From Apostichopus japonicus (taxonomy: Eukaryota; Echinodermata; Holothuroidea; Aspidochirotida; Stichopodidae), in NCBI RefSeq assembly GCF_037975245.1, contig NC_092580.1, forward strand, positions 33,850,501 through 33,876,000: a DNA stretch of 25,500 bases, written 5' to 3'. The notes beneath the pieces were generated by a model that saw only the letters and a program-made list of their open reading frames with translations, searched no databases and was not told the origin of the DNA. The position numbers were made by a program, and so were the translations under genes. This document shows positions 12,703 to 20,698 of the stretch, piece by piece (the first letter of the stretch is position 1; every line of letters begins with the position of its first letter).

Positions 12703-12826
12703 CTATATATATATAAATGAAAACGTAATGAGAAGGAAAATCCAGAACAGTGAAAAAACTTCCAGCCTCCACCGGGATTCGAACCCGGGCCTCCCGCTTT
12801 GTACGCGGACACCCTAATCAACTAGG

Positions 12827-12902
<76 letters not shown>

Positions 12903-15900
12903 ATATTTAATTCTCTCAAAAGCACTATAGAATTCTACATACATTTTACATATCAGGTTTACCACAAATACAAACAATATACTTCTTCTTCAGCCGTTGT
13001 CGATCCACTGCTGGATGAAGGCCTCAGCATGATATCTCCAACTCTCTCTCTCCCTTGCATTTGTGTACCAATTGGTTTCATTCCAGAATTTCTGTATGTC
13101 ATCTCTCCATCTCTTCCTTTGCCTGCCTCTGTTCCTTTTCCCGTCAAGCGGTGTCCATACAGTGGTTAGCGTGCTCCATCTTCCATCTCCCCTTCTAGTG
13201 ACATGGCCGGCCCATGTCCATTTACGATGTTTGATTACTTCCATTATATCCTGTACCTTTGTCTGTTCCCTTATCCACTTATTGGTTTTGTGATCTTTGT
13301 ATGTTATGTTAAGCATACTCCTCTCCATGTTATGTTGTGCGGCTGCTAACTTTCTTTCCATTTTAATTGTTAGTGTCCATGTTTCTGATGCATATGTCAT
13401 TGATGGGAGAATGCATTGGTCATACACTTTCCTTTTTAAGCATAATGGTAGATTGCCCTTCATGATGTGGCTGTATCTGCCAAATGCTTGCCACCCTGCT
13501 TTGATCCTTCTCCTTATTTCATTATCTTGATTCCTTTCGGTGAGAGTGAACCTTTGTCCCAGGTAAATGTATTCAGATACATGTTCCAATTCTGTTCCAT
13601 TAATGATGATTGGTTTGTGTTTAACTGATTGGTCTGCCATAACTTTGGTCTTCTTCATATTCATTTTCAGTCCTCTTTTCCTGCTTGCTATGTCCAAGTC
13701 CTGTAGCATGCTCTCCATTTCGTTGAAGTTGTTAGCTATGATGACTATATCATCAGCAAAACGGAGGTGGTTGAACTTCTCCCCATTCACATTGATACCT
13801 TTATCTTCCCAATTGATGTCTTTGAAGATGTGTTCTAAGCATGCAGTAAAGAGCTTTGGAGATATGGTATCTCCCTGCCTCACACCTTTCCTTATTGGTA
13901 TTTTGTTGCTTTCTTTGTGTAACTTAACAGTAGTTGTGCTGCCAGTATAGATGTCTTTGATTACTTTGATGTAGTTAGGGTTGATGTCTTGCTCTTTCAG
14001 TGCCTCGAGAACTGCCCAGGTTTCAACGGAATCGAAAGCTTTCTCATAGTCTACGAAAGCGACGCATACAGGTATATTGAACTCCTGACATTTTTCCTTC
14101 AGTTGGTTGAGGGTGTGAATGTGATCTATTGTTGAGAAATTTCTTCTGAATCCCGCCTGCTCCCTTGGTTGGTTGTCGTCTAGAAGTCTTTCCAATCTGT
14201 TTGTAGAATCTTTGTAAAAAGCTTGTATATATTGGATAGAAGGCTAATGGGCCGGTAGTTCTTCAAGTCCCTTTTGTCTCCTTTTTTGTGCAATATTATC
14301 ATGTTGGCATCTTTCCACTTTTGAGGCACCTTCCCTTGGTGAAGACAAGCTGTGAAGAGCTTTGCCAGTTCCTTTTCAACTGCATCCCCTGCTTCTTTTA
14401 GTGTGTCGATCATTATGTTGTCCTGTCCAGGGGCCTTGCCCCGTTTCATTTGGCTTAAAGCATATTCTACTTCCCAGCATTCAACTTTGGGTACTTCCTC
14501 CTGAGAATCATCTATGTCTCCGGTTTGCTGATTGCTTTGGTATAGTTCTTCATAAAAATTCTCTATTCTCCGCAGAATATCATCCTGGTCTGTTATTTCC
14601 TGCCCATTTGAGTCCAGAAGTTTATTGATTTTCTTTGTTCCCTGGCCAAGCTTCTTGTTGGTTTTCTTAATACTCCTGTTGTTTTCTATTGTGTCATGTA
14701 TCATTTTGGTGTTGTAGTTTCTGACATCCTCACGTATCTTCTTCCTGATAGTTTTGCAGGTTTCCCTGTACTCTATGTTGTCAGTACCTTGACTGTCCAT
14801 CTTCATCTGTCTACGTTTTCCAATCAGTTTCCTTGTGCTGTCTGATAGTTTGCTAACTCTGTCTTTGGGTTTCCTGCCTGCTACATTGAGTGCAGTTTCT
14901 TGAATGATGTCTATTGTCTCTTGGTTCCATGTGTCTAGATCTTGCTCTCTCCACTCGTCGTTAAGTGTACCAAACTTGTTTGCTAGTTCCAGTTGGAATT
15001 CATGGTTTCTTTCTGTGAGTTTGTCTAGGTTAATGTTGCTATACTTTGGTCTAAGTAGCTTCTGTCTCTCTAACTTAGTGTTGATTTGAAACTTCCCAAT
15101 TATCATTCTGTGGTCGCTGCCTATGTTGACTTTGTTGAGAACATTTACGTCCTTGACAATGTTTAGATCTGATGAAAGAATGAAATCAATTTCATTCTTT
15201 GTCGCTCTGTCTGGACTTATCCAAGTCCACTTTCTGTTTGCTTTTTTCTTGAAAAATGTATTCAGGAATTTTAACTTGCTGCTGATGGCAAATTCGACTA
15301 GTCTGTCTCCCCTGTCATTGCGCTGTCCATGTCCAAAATTTCCAATCACTGATTCTTCCCCATCTTCCTTCTTTCCGACCTTTGCATTTAGATCTCCCAT
15401 CATTATAGTAAAGTGTGTCTTGTTGTTTTGAAGCAGTTCATTGATTTCCTCATACAGTTTATCTACCTCTTCATCATCATAACTGCTAGTGGGTGCATAT
15501 ACTTGAATGATTTTGAGACTGTATCTTTTATTTATCTTGATAGTGAGCTGTGCCAGTCGTTCATTGACTCCTTTGAATTCCGTTACATTTCCTGCCAGAC
15601 TTTTATGAACTAGAAATCCTACTCCTGCCTCACTTTTATCCTTCTTCCCTATATGGAATAGATGGTGGCCACTTTTTAGCTGTTCAAGTTGTTCTCCTCT
15701 TCTCCGAACTTCACTGAGACCAATGACATCCCACTTCACCTCTTCTAGCTCTTGTTCCAACTCTATCAGTCTATCTTCACCCAGTAGCGTTCTGACATTG
15801 TAAGTTCCTACGTTCAGGTTCCATTGGTGGCCTGTCCTTACCCAGAGATTCTTCGCACCCCCTGCTCCTTTCCTGACTGAACCGCCACCTTGGTCCAAGG

Positions 15901-18726
15901 ATGCAGAGCTGCTGGGGACTGGGGGCCGTGGTAATGAAGACTTATTCATGCTGGTTTGTGGGCCTACTCTTCCACGCTGGCCCAAGACCGGTTGGAAGAG
16001 ATAAGGGTTGCTGGATGGCCGCTGTTGGCTCTTAACTGAGCCAGCGCCCTTAAGACAGATCTTGTTTTTAGTTCTATCAGGGTGTCCAACCACCCTCCTC
16101 ACTAGTCTAGATGGAGATGACTAGTGGGGTTGCCGGTTTAGTCACCGACGGCCCGACCCTGAAACAGGTAGTACTGGCTTACAGGATACCAGTAGCAGGT
16201 AGTAGAAAATGACCTGACCTGACCAAACAATATACACCGATAAACAAAGACAAAGATAGCAAATGTATACACAATGAAGAAATCTTTCCAATCCGTAATG
16301 TATTCGTGAATGGTAAACTTTGTCACTCGCTGTTTCGAGAAAAGCATTTTGGAGGAGAGAGAGAGAAGGGAGGGGGGGGGGGGGTGGGTTAATACCTTTG
16401 ACCAGAGGATATGAGCTACATTTTGCAATTTTTCTTGGATATTTAACATATAATTGGAACACCTTTAACCTATCACAAAAGAATAATAATAAGAAGGTGC
16501 CGCTCCTCCTACGCTCAGTGCGCGAGACATGAAACGTTATAGTAGACAAAAAGCCAACCAACATTATTGGGTTTTTTGATTGAGACTAACTTCCTGCATC
16601 TTTCCCAACAGCTCAGAAACATTATACTCCTCTTATGGCCCTCCGACATCACATATTACAAAATGACTGTACCTTCTGAGACCCATACACAGCCTATAGT
16701 ACACTAAACAATAGGATTTCTCAGCTGTATTTGCTGTTAATCTGAACTGTTTGGAGGAATTTTACATCTTTACAAATATCTCTGTCATATCAGCCAACGA
16801 TGATGGTTGGGTCATTGACACCTTCTTTTCATATCTTATATTTAAATTTTTTATTTATATTTTTTTATGCTTAAATTTTGCTCATTTTATTTTCCATTTT
16901 GAAATGTACCTGTAGATGGGTCGGACTTTCTGATAATGTATCTCAACGATTGGTCGTTTAAAGCGCTTCCTCTCGCAAAAGATAATAAGTTATAGGCACA
17001 AATAATAAGCACAAGGCGGGGGGGGGGGGAGGGGGTTAAAATGTTAAACTGGTAATAATTTGTGATAACAATCATGTGACTTGCTAACATATCCAACTTG
17101 TGATATGGCCTAATGTTAATGTTCATCATACACGATACTAATACTTTAACCAGCCACAGGAGTGGAAAACCAATGCATAACTCAAAGTTCAATGAAAAGG
17201 GACCAACAGCGAAGTTTATGCATTTTACTGTCCCGCCTTTTAATCTTTACCTACTATATAAGCGTCATATTGCAGTATGGCAGCCTCCAATATCAACTTC
17301 CGCAAAATCAACGTCTCTCATCATTGATTCTCTTTTTTACCTCTTAACATCTTAAATATTTTTAAAATGAAGATATATATCACAAATTTGAACATTTCCA
17401 AACAGGTAGGTACGTTCCAGTTAGAAATACTTAGGAAATACTCTGAAAGACTCACTGAAATGTTTATATCTAGTGGAAACCGCTGAAAAACACATCTTGG
17501 AAGCGGAAAGATTTATTGACCCTGCTGTCGTTACTATAACGATTAAACATTATGTCGGCGGTCAAACTTTGAATGCTGTTAAACATAGTTGTATTTCATG
17601 TGTATTAATTTTTTTTTTTTTTTCCAGTAGTGTCACTGAAAACCATGCAAGGCATATTGTGTTCAAATGTGAAGTTGTGAATTTTTCAAGTTTTATTGGT
17701 GAATTTTCGTGAATATATAAGTATTGCAACAGCAGAGTGCATGAGTGCCACCGCCATGGTAGATGTGTTAAAACTGTCTTTTAGAGTTTCAGCAATGTTG
17801 AAATAATTAATCCATGTAAGGATATAGGTTTTGTATCCATTTTACATGAAATCATGAACTCATGAGAGATTATAGAGAACATTTCAACTTTCTCAAATTC
17901 CAAGACAAGTCAACAATAACATTATAAAAAGGATGAACAGCTTTTGAAGAACCTGTGGCATGGTGATATCACATGCATACTTCCTACTGTAATGAATTTA
18001 GGGAAACCCTTCAATAGTCATAGACCTATGTAGTTATAGTCTCAAAACTTTCGTAAATGAATGCAACACCCGAGGTTCATCTTGTGGGAGAAACAGATGT
18101 TCATATTCTAATTTTGGATGACATTTCAACAGAGTTGGCCTAACAAATTAGATTTATGGACATCACTGCTATGAGGGAGGGGGGGGGGCATGAGGGGGCC
18201 GATATGAACTGACATAATAACAAAAACAGAAAGCGCATATAGGATAGAGTCACATGACAAACAAATTGCTGCTCACTTTTACCAAATATGACATGAAAGT
18301 GTTCAAGTTGACATTTCAGATCTTTTGAATTATCATCGCGAAGACTATAAATTATGAAAAGTAAAATAAATAAAACCACGGAAAACTAAGTGGGAAATTA
18401 TGACAAGGAAGAAATGAATAAATTTATCCCTGTTTGCTCTCGTCTTATATGTTTCCTCGTTCTAAGTTAATAGTTCTATAATTAGAATGTGTTTTCATTG
18501 TACTTACCGTAATTGTTTCTAAATCTATCTCGGATTCCTTGACGTCAGCGTGAATGGCTACCAGAATATTACTGAATCCCCCATCCTCATCAAGTAGGAT
18601 TGGTTGTCTCCCCCACGGACCATCTGGAGAAACGAACTTCTCAAATTCGATGATCTCACTGTACGCGACTAACGCTATACTCAAAGACAAGGTTATTAGA
18701 AATATGCAATGTTTGTAAATAGGCAT
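184..18726 (-). CDS. CLCA: CLCA-family protein, nine exons, 3' end outside the window
   Basis: I assembled exons 18508-18726, 10738-10892, 6718-6848, 6319-6392, 4708-4944, 3621-3869, 2908-3117, 813-1113 and 184-324. Every junction has GT donor and AG acceptor, and codon phase is kept throughout (572 codons plus one base). Known family: CLCA proteins have a signal peptide, an N-terminal metalloprotease-like domain, a VWA domain and a beta-rich C-terminal part; they modulate the TMEM16A chloride channel and are often self-cleaved. Seen here: signal peptide (1-22), N-terminal domain (about 25-190) with ILIPDNW at 96-102 and CGEEGEYI at 146-153, a VWA-like region (about 188-355) with SWLGIV at 217-222 and SDGTD at 290-294, and LTDNGK...NDGSYSGYF at 519-540. 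About 150 residues between the metalloprotease motif and VWA found in vertebrate CLCAs are absent. The zinc motif is missing and the VWA metal site is degenerate. It could be a divergent paralogue or a decaying gene. Confidence 0.85.
655..792 (-). mobile_element. 5'-truncated tRNA-derived SINE (same family as 5174-5400)
   Basis: Read on the minus strand, this segment matches the body of the SINE at 5174-5400, from CAGAGTTGTTG through CATGGACGTTAAATATGAATG, GAGACTGACTTCGG and GCTTGCATGAGGATCTA. The tRNA-like head is absent, as expected for incomplete reverse transcription. It lies in intron 8, with its truncated end about 20 bases downstream of the exon 8 donor. Confidence 0.85.
813..1113 (-). 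CDS. CLCA: CLCA-like exon 8: beta-rich domain ending at the LxDNG motif
   Basis: The acceptor cttttatttgcag and donor GGAAAAG/gtacta bound 100 codons plus one base. [26 protein letters not shown] matches the CLCA stretch VxQGxxPILxAxVTAxVE, and the exon ends with WQLTDNGK, the start of the family signature LLDNGAGAD. The usual GxW-containing stretch between exons 7 and 8 is weak or absent; a small exon in intron 7 cannot be excluded. A truncated SINE begins about 20 bases beyond the donor. Confidence 0.85.
1503..1930. repeat. Two-copy tandem duplication, 218-bp unit
   Basis: The segment beginning ATGTTGTATGTAAACGAAGG at 1503 is repeated at 1721. By eye the two copies are identical for about 208 bases, diverging only near 1928, so the event is recent. 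It lies in intron 7. The duplicated unit carries a splice-acceptor-like string on the minus strand (ctttcctcag), but I could not support an exon there. Confidence 0.9.
2320..2770. repeat. Diverged tandem repeat with TGACCTTTGAC motifs
   Basis: Strings such as ACTCAATAAG, GGTGCATCCA, GGTTTTCAG, CAAATGACCTTTGACTT and CCATAGAAAG recur in order at a spacing of roughly 130-140 bases. The same word order is found at 19800-20260. The copies are old and only partly alike. The element class is not clear to me. Confidence 0.7.
2908..3117 (-). CDS. CLCA: CLCA-like exon 7: post-VWA beta domain
   Basis: The acceptor ttattttttgttcag and donor ACAGAG/gtaagag bound 70 codons, phase 0 on both sides. [20 protein letters not shown] followed by AAFLNISGF aligns with the CLCA segment (TVxVDxTVGxDTxFLxTW...PxIxLxDPxG) after VWA. 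Identity is low, so the assignment rests mainly on order, length and phase. Two cysteines (C396, C401) sit close together near the end. Confidence 0.78.
3621..3869 (-). CDS. CLCA: CLCA-like exon 6: VWA-like region, second half
   Basis: The acceptor gacttttcttcag and donor TCCAAA/gtaagtc bound 83 codons, phase 0 on both sides. [14 protein letters not shown] (283-296) is the fourth VWA strand with its SDGxD turn, like GSEIVLLTDGEDN in [15 protein letters not shown] aligns with SGAIIHTVALG, and [15 protein letters not shown] with the helix LEELSxMTGGxxxY. Upstream reading frame beyond the acceptor runs into the 49-bp minisatellite and is not part of the exon. Confidence 0.85.
3945..4305. repeat. 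49-bp minisatellite, seven full units plus a partial
   Basis: Units start with GTATGCAGGCACTTCACTAT at 3945, 3994, 4043, 4092, 4141, 4190, 4239 and 4288 (last one partial). Units differ by single bases only (for example CACTCCAC in the third, TTCGCT in the seventh). The array lies in intron 5, about 75 bases upstream of the exon 6 acceptor. Confidence 0.95.
4708..4944 (-). CDS. CLCA: CLCA-like exon 5: VWA-like region, first half
   Basis: A long pyrimidine tract and the acceptor gtacacaatgcacag precede 79 codons in phase 0; the donor is TTGGAG/gtaaac. The peptide [15 protein letters not shown]...SWLGIV (to 222) corresponds to the first helix and second strand of the CLCA VWA domain (RLNRMxQAxxxFLLQxxExxSWVGIV). 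[13 protein letters not shown] (259-271) matches the GGTSICSGL helix, with the metal-binding Thr replaced by Ser. A weaker acceptor 20 bases further in would break the phase with exon 4, so I chose the outer one. Confidence 0.83.
5174..5400 (+). mobile_element. tRNA-derived SINE with complete head
   Basis: The head has a pol III A box (TAGCTCAGTGG, 5181-5191) and B box (GGTTCGAGTC, 5225-5234), and GGAGTG at its start can pair with CACTCC at 5235-5240. The T arm does not fold into a proper stem, so this is a retroposon head and not a working tRNA. The body, ending in CTTGCATGAGGATCTA, is shared with the truncated copy at 655-792. It lies in intron 4. No clear target duplication was found. Confidence 0.8.
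6319..6392 (-). CDS. CLCA: CLCA-like exon 4: expected zinc-motif exon, motif not present
   Basis: The acceptor tatctttacag and donor AGA/gtgagt bound 74 bases. In the phase set by exon 3 it reads [14 protein letters not shown] (170-183), then [10 protein letters not shown] (184-193). Counting from CGEEGE, this is where CLCA proteins have HEWAHxRWGxxDEY. A trailing EYC is kept but the exon has no histidine at all. Its second half (YCGSIAGR plus exon 5) can also be aligned with the VWA metal site DxSxSM. Either way, the metal ligands are missing. The splice sites and phase support a real exon; the domain assignment is less certain. Confidence 0.7.
6718..6848 (-). CDS. CLCA: CLCA-like exon 3: Cys-Gly-Glu segment of the N-terminal domain
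   Basis: The acceptor atcgtttgcag at 6849-6859 and the donor CCCAAG/gttata at 6718/6717 bound 131 bases with a single open frame in the required phase. The peptide reads [20 protein letters not shown] (144-163), matching the CLCA segment GNCGEKGxxIHxTPxF. The exon lacks an ATG and is too short for a simple ORF scan; I found it by searching for the residues that should follow exon 2. It leaves one base over, which exon 4 completes as an Ala codon (169). Confidence 0.82.
7928..8824. mobile_element. Third-layer hAT-like element (family B) with CAAGGGCGGCGG ends
   Basis: The ends are CAAGGGCGGCGGAA (7928) and TTCCGCCGCCCTTG (8824). Flanking 8-mers are TGTACCTT and TTTAACTT (6 of 8 match). The related copy near 23.8 kb has the uninterrupted sequence (minus strand TGTACCTTGCTAAT), so the insertion and its target duplication are shown directly. 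Poly-C/poly-G runs sit just inside both ends. It has no transposase ORF. Confidence 0.85.
8086..8642. mobile_element. Family A fragment carried inside the family B element
   Basis: It starts with CAGGGCGTAGCCAGTATGTAGCAC and includes the perfect palindrome TGTAGGCCCGGGCCTACA at 8111-8128, the CTACCCGCCGAAAAAGACTA string, and ends near GAAAAGTAAGACTACTAAGAC. It matches one half of the family A copy at 23549-25409; the other half and terminal repeat are missing. It is either a truncated insertion or a piece captured by family B. Confidence 0.75.
9844..9869. other. Perfect-arm inverted repeat (hairpin)
   Basis: TTACCAGG (9844-9851) and CCTGGTAA (9862-9869) are inverse copies and enclose a second palindrome, CCGTACGG. 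This makes a 26-base near-perfect hairpin in intron 2. Function unknown. Confidence 0.85.
9933..9952. other. 20-bp perfect palindrome
   Basis: AATATCCTTTAAAGGATATT reads the same on both strands. It lies 64 bases from the hairpin at 9844-9869, in intron 2. No function can be assigned. Confidence 0.9.
10738..10892 (-). CDS. CLCA: CLCA-like exon 2: N-terminal domain core
   Basis: A pyrimidine-rich acceptor (ttctttgtttcaatgttcgttcacag) leads into 51 codons plus two bases, ending at AAG/gtatat. The peptide carries [16 protein letters not shown] (94-109), very close to the conserved CLCA string VxILIPxxWKxKxxY. This was the strongest single family hit in the window. It ends in phase 2; exon 3 supplies the missing base to make an Arg codon (residue 125). 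Confidence 0.88.
11423..12029. mobile_element. Probable DNA transposon remnant with TACTCG-rich ends
   Basis: The left side reads CAGTGATGTATAGTACTCG followed by many ACTCG words; the right side is GTACTCGGTACTCGGATTC, ending GATGTACTCTG at 12029. The ends are loosely inverse, and the flanking 8-mers AGAATATC and ACACAATC match at 5 of 8 positions. The superfamily call (hAT-like) is inference. Confidence 0.5.
12492..12568 (+). mobile_element. tRNA-like SINE, partial head, plus strand
   Basis: GGTTCGAATCCCGGTGGAGGCTG is followed by a body (AAGTTTTTTCACTGTTC, TCATTACG, TTTTCATTTATATA) shared with the minus-strand copy at 12715-12828. The A-box half of the head is replaced by unrelated sequence. 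The 3' tail is the (TA)n tract that follows. Confidence 0.75.
12569..12714. repeat. (TA)n tract between two inverted SINEs
   Basis: About 145 bases of TA repeats with a few TATGTC/TGTGTC interruptions and one GGC. It is the shared tail of the two inverted SINE copies on either side. The long Tyr-Ile reading frames over it have no coding meaning. Confidence 0.95.
12715..12828 (-). mobile_element. tRNA-like SINE with complete head, minus strand
   Basis: Read on the minus strand, the head starts AGCCTAGTTGATTAGGG and ends GGTGGAGGCT; AGCCT pairs with the closing AGGCT, and the T arm CCGGG-TTCGAAT-CCCGG folds perfectly. The anticodon region is CCGC-GTACAAA-GCGG. The body and (TA)n tail match the copy at 12492-12568 in opposite orientation. 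A head this tRNA-like could also be scored as a tRNA pseudogene, but the shared body shows it is a SINE. Confidence 0.8.
12829..12907. repeat. (TA)n microsatellite
   Basis: TA repeats with a few TTTATA variants, between the SINE head and the 3' side of the RTE element. Confidence 0.93.
12990..14195 (-). pseudogene. RTE element ORF, 3' part: reverse transcriptase and C-terminal region
   Basis: This is the downstream continuation of the same polyprotein, 401 codons with no ATG at its head, ending in TGA at 12990. It carries QAGFR (13-17), the catalytic FVDYEKAFD (47-55), [10 protein letters not shown] (104-113) and FADD (146-149), the active-site box with Phe in place of the commoner Tyr. The C-terminal region has [11 protein letters not shown] and [18 protein letters not shown], typical of RTE-type elements. 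No RNase H domain is visible. The catalytic aspartates are intact, so only the upstream frameshift disables it. Confidence 0.88.
14180..16102 (-). pseudogene. RTE element ORF, 5' part: APE endonuclease and start of reverse transcriptase
   Basis: The open frame runs about 640 codons. The first ATG is at 15949 (residue 52); the frame begins further up with no ATG, so the true start is uncertain. Residues 95-335 form an apurinic-type endonuclease, which nicks the target DNA: YNVRTL (N102), SEVRR (E131), QVYAPTS (Y202), GDLNAKVG (D237, N239), NEIDFIL (D306) and GSDHRM (D330, H331) are all present. Reverse transcriptase starts near residue 540 with GKAPGQDNI and [10 protein letters not shown]. The frame then stops at TAG (14182-14180), while the matching sequence carries on in another frame: a net loss of one base near 14195-14210. 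Without this break the ORF would be full length. Confidence 0.88.
16206..18507. other. 5' part of intron 1, no gene seen
   Basis: AT-rich sequence with short chance ORFs, a GA-rich run leading into poly-G at about 16350-16390, and poly-G tracts near 17017 and 18177. No exon, RNA gene or complete transposon could be supported. Confidence 0.55.
18508..18726 (-). CDS. CLCA: CLCA-like exon 1: signal peptide and start of N-terminal domain
   Basis: The ATG at 18726 opens 73 codons ending at a strong donor (ACG then gtaagta). Residues 7-22 are a hydrophobic stretch ([16 protein letters not shown]) after a Lys, a typical signal peptide with likely cleavage near residue 22. [13 protein letters not shown] at about 54-66 matches the first beta strand of CLCA proteins (pattern IVIAIxPxVPExE). 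The exon ends in phase 0 and joins exon 2 with no residue missing relative to the family. I chose this ATG because it is followed directly by the signal peptide; no other ATG precedes the hydrophobic stretch. Confidence 0.85.
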
Positions 18727-19790
18727 GTTGGATGAAGTAATGGAACGATGAAATTAATTAAAAGAACTTTCAAAATGTCTCTGCCATTCACGATAAACAC
18801 GGAACAACATAAAATGTAGAAACTGAACTTATTAGCAGCGCATGTTCATGTTGTAGCTATCATAGGTATACGTTCGGCTAACACGGTTTCCATATACGTA
18901 ATGATGACAAGACAACGACGGGAGTCTCAGGGATCATCTTTCATGTTCAATAGACTCGTGGGCAGAAACGGAAACGCATAGAGATTGGGTGAATATCGCA
19001 TGACGTCATCAACTACGTCTGTGATAGGGTTAGCGACGTATTGATGAAATAACAAACAAGAACATGGCGATAGACTGACAGTGTATATAGTCATGAATCT
19101 CTGCCGCTCTTGCAATGCTGTTCATAAACAATGTTAAATATAGCGATCGTTGTGCAATCCATAAATAGATAGTTTGTATACTTTTTAAACAGGAACCCTT
19201 AAAGTACCGATCTTTTCTCGAATCCGGCCTACGTCACAGGCCAGGGTATACTGTATTGGTAAGAACACTTATACATTTTCGACAAATATCCTTCTAAGGA
19301 CAATGGCAGTGAAACTGTCGCTTCCTGCTCCCAACCTCCCCCCCCCCCCCCCACCCATCCCAATCAATTACCATAACAACTCATTTTAGTTGAATCTATA
19401 CAGTTCTTTTAGACTGAAAATCTTGTCAGTTTTCACAACTTTGCGTGGTACAAATACTGATTAAAGCATGCTTTACACAGATTCAGTAGGTACTAAATCT
19501 GACGGTGATCGGCTCCTCTGTGATTTAATTTAGATTATTAGTTTGTATTTGAACGGCTTAAATGGACATTCCGATGGCAAACAGTGTAACATTTATTATA
19601 AAGAGAAACAAAGTTCCCATGCATTTACTGTTAGTTGAAAGCCCTATCTGTATACCTTATCCATTTCTCGAGATATGGTTGATTGAATGTAACCTATTGT
19701 GGCTAGCTAAACCCTCTCTTATTCCATGCAGAAGTAGATCACAATATATACAGAAAACAGAAAGGTTTTTGTGCCCAATAATTTGTATCC
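18727..19790. other. Region upstream of the CLCA-like start codon
   Basis: This should contain the 5' UTR and promoter of the minus-strand gene, and possibly an untranslated exon, but I cannot fix a TATA box or start site. The bases before the ATG (minus strand CATCCAAC) are unremarkable. A poly-C run lies at about 19338-19352. Confidence 0.45.
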
Positions 19791-19799
19791 GCGTAACTT

Positions 19800-20330
19800 C
19801 AAACTTTCCGTTTTGAGTTTGAGAGCTTACAACGTTTTCAGAATTTGACCTCTGTTGACTTTTGAACTCTGCAGCAGACAAAAGGGTACTTGTACTCAAT
19901 AAGGTACATCCACATACCGAGTATGAACTAAATCCAAGATTTCCTTATAAGTAAGTTTATAAGGTTTTCAGAAATTGACCTCTGTTCACTTCAAATTACC
20001 TTTAAACTCTCCAGAAAGCATAGGGGTTCTTCCTCTCAAGGTAAATCCACATGCCAAGTATGAAGTTTTCTCAAGCTTCGTTTTTGGAGATACCATATTT
20101 ACAAAGTTTGCAGCCTTTGACGTCTGTTAACCTCGAATGACCTTCGACCTCTACATAAAATAACAGAGTCCTGCTACTCAATAAGGTGCATCCATGTATC
20201 AAATATGAAGTTCACCCACCCGTAGAGTTTTGAGTTATCGTGTTTACAAAGCAATGCGTCCAAACATACATACGCGCGCGCAGACACATACGCCCATCCA
20301 CGCACGCACAAACACACATCATCGTTGTCA
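19800..20330. repeat. Diverged tandem repeat, about 130-140-bp unit, with (CA/CG)-rich tail
   Basis: At least three units share GGTTTTCAGAA-TTGACCTCTGTT, CTCAATAAGGT-CATCCA and the phrase AGTATGAA(G/C)T. One unit carries TGACCTTCGACCT (20138-20150). The array ends in alternating purine-pyrimidine sequence (ACATACGCGCGCGCAGACACA). It is the same family as 2320-2770. Confidence 0.75.
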
Positions 20331-20519
20331 CATAGATTCCTTTTACTTTCAGCCATAAGTCGAAAAAAAAAAAAAAGAAGAGTTCCATCAAATTAATACA
20401 ATCAAGCAGGCACCGGAGAATCCCTATAAACACTGTAACCATAGGGACAGGGAGTTATCTGGACCCTCTGTGTCGAAAGTTTGCAAAAATGTTAGGGCGC
20501 TATATGCAGCAAATAAAAA

Positions 20520-20698
<179 letters not shown>

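Larger units (their letters stand above)
12978..16205 (-). mobile_element. RTE-like non-LTR retrotransposon, nearly complete
   Basis: An endonuclease-reverse transcriptase element on the same strand as the CLCA gene, inside intron 1. It has no LTRs; a short 3' tail of AGAAGAAG follows the last stop codon, in line with the short simple-repeat 3' ends of RTE elements. The 5' border is uncertain; the segment up to about 16205 (with GGTAGTACTGG and TTACAGGATACCAG) is probably its 5' leader. I found no convincing target duplication. It looks young: only one frame break in about 3.1 kb. Confidence 0.85.

Noticed and set aside
12438-12821. Long Tyr-Ile reading frames on both strands
   Set aside because: They are translations of (TA)n tracts in the SINE tails and have no coding features. 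The same holds for 20424-20950.
13063-15613. Several plus-strand ORFs over the retrotransposon
   Set aside because: They are antisense shadows of the RTE endonuclease/reverse transcriptase frames.
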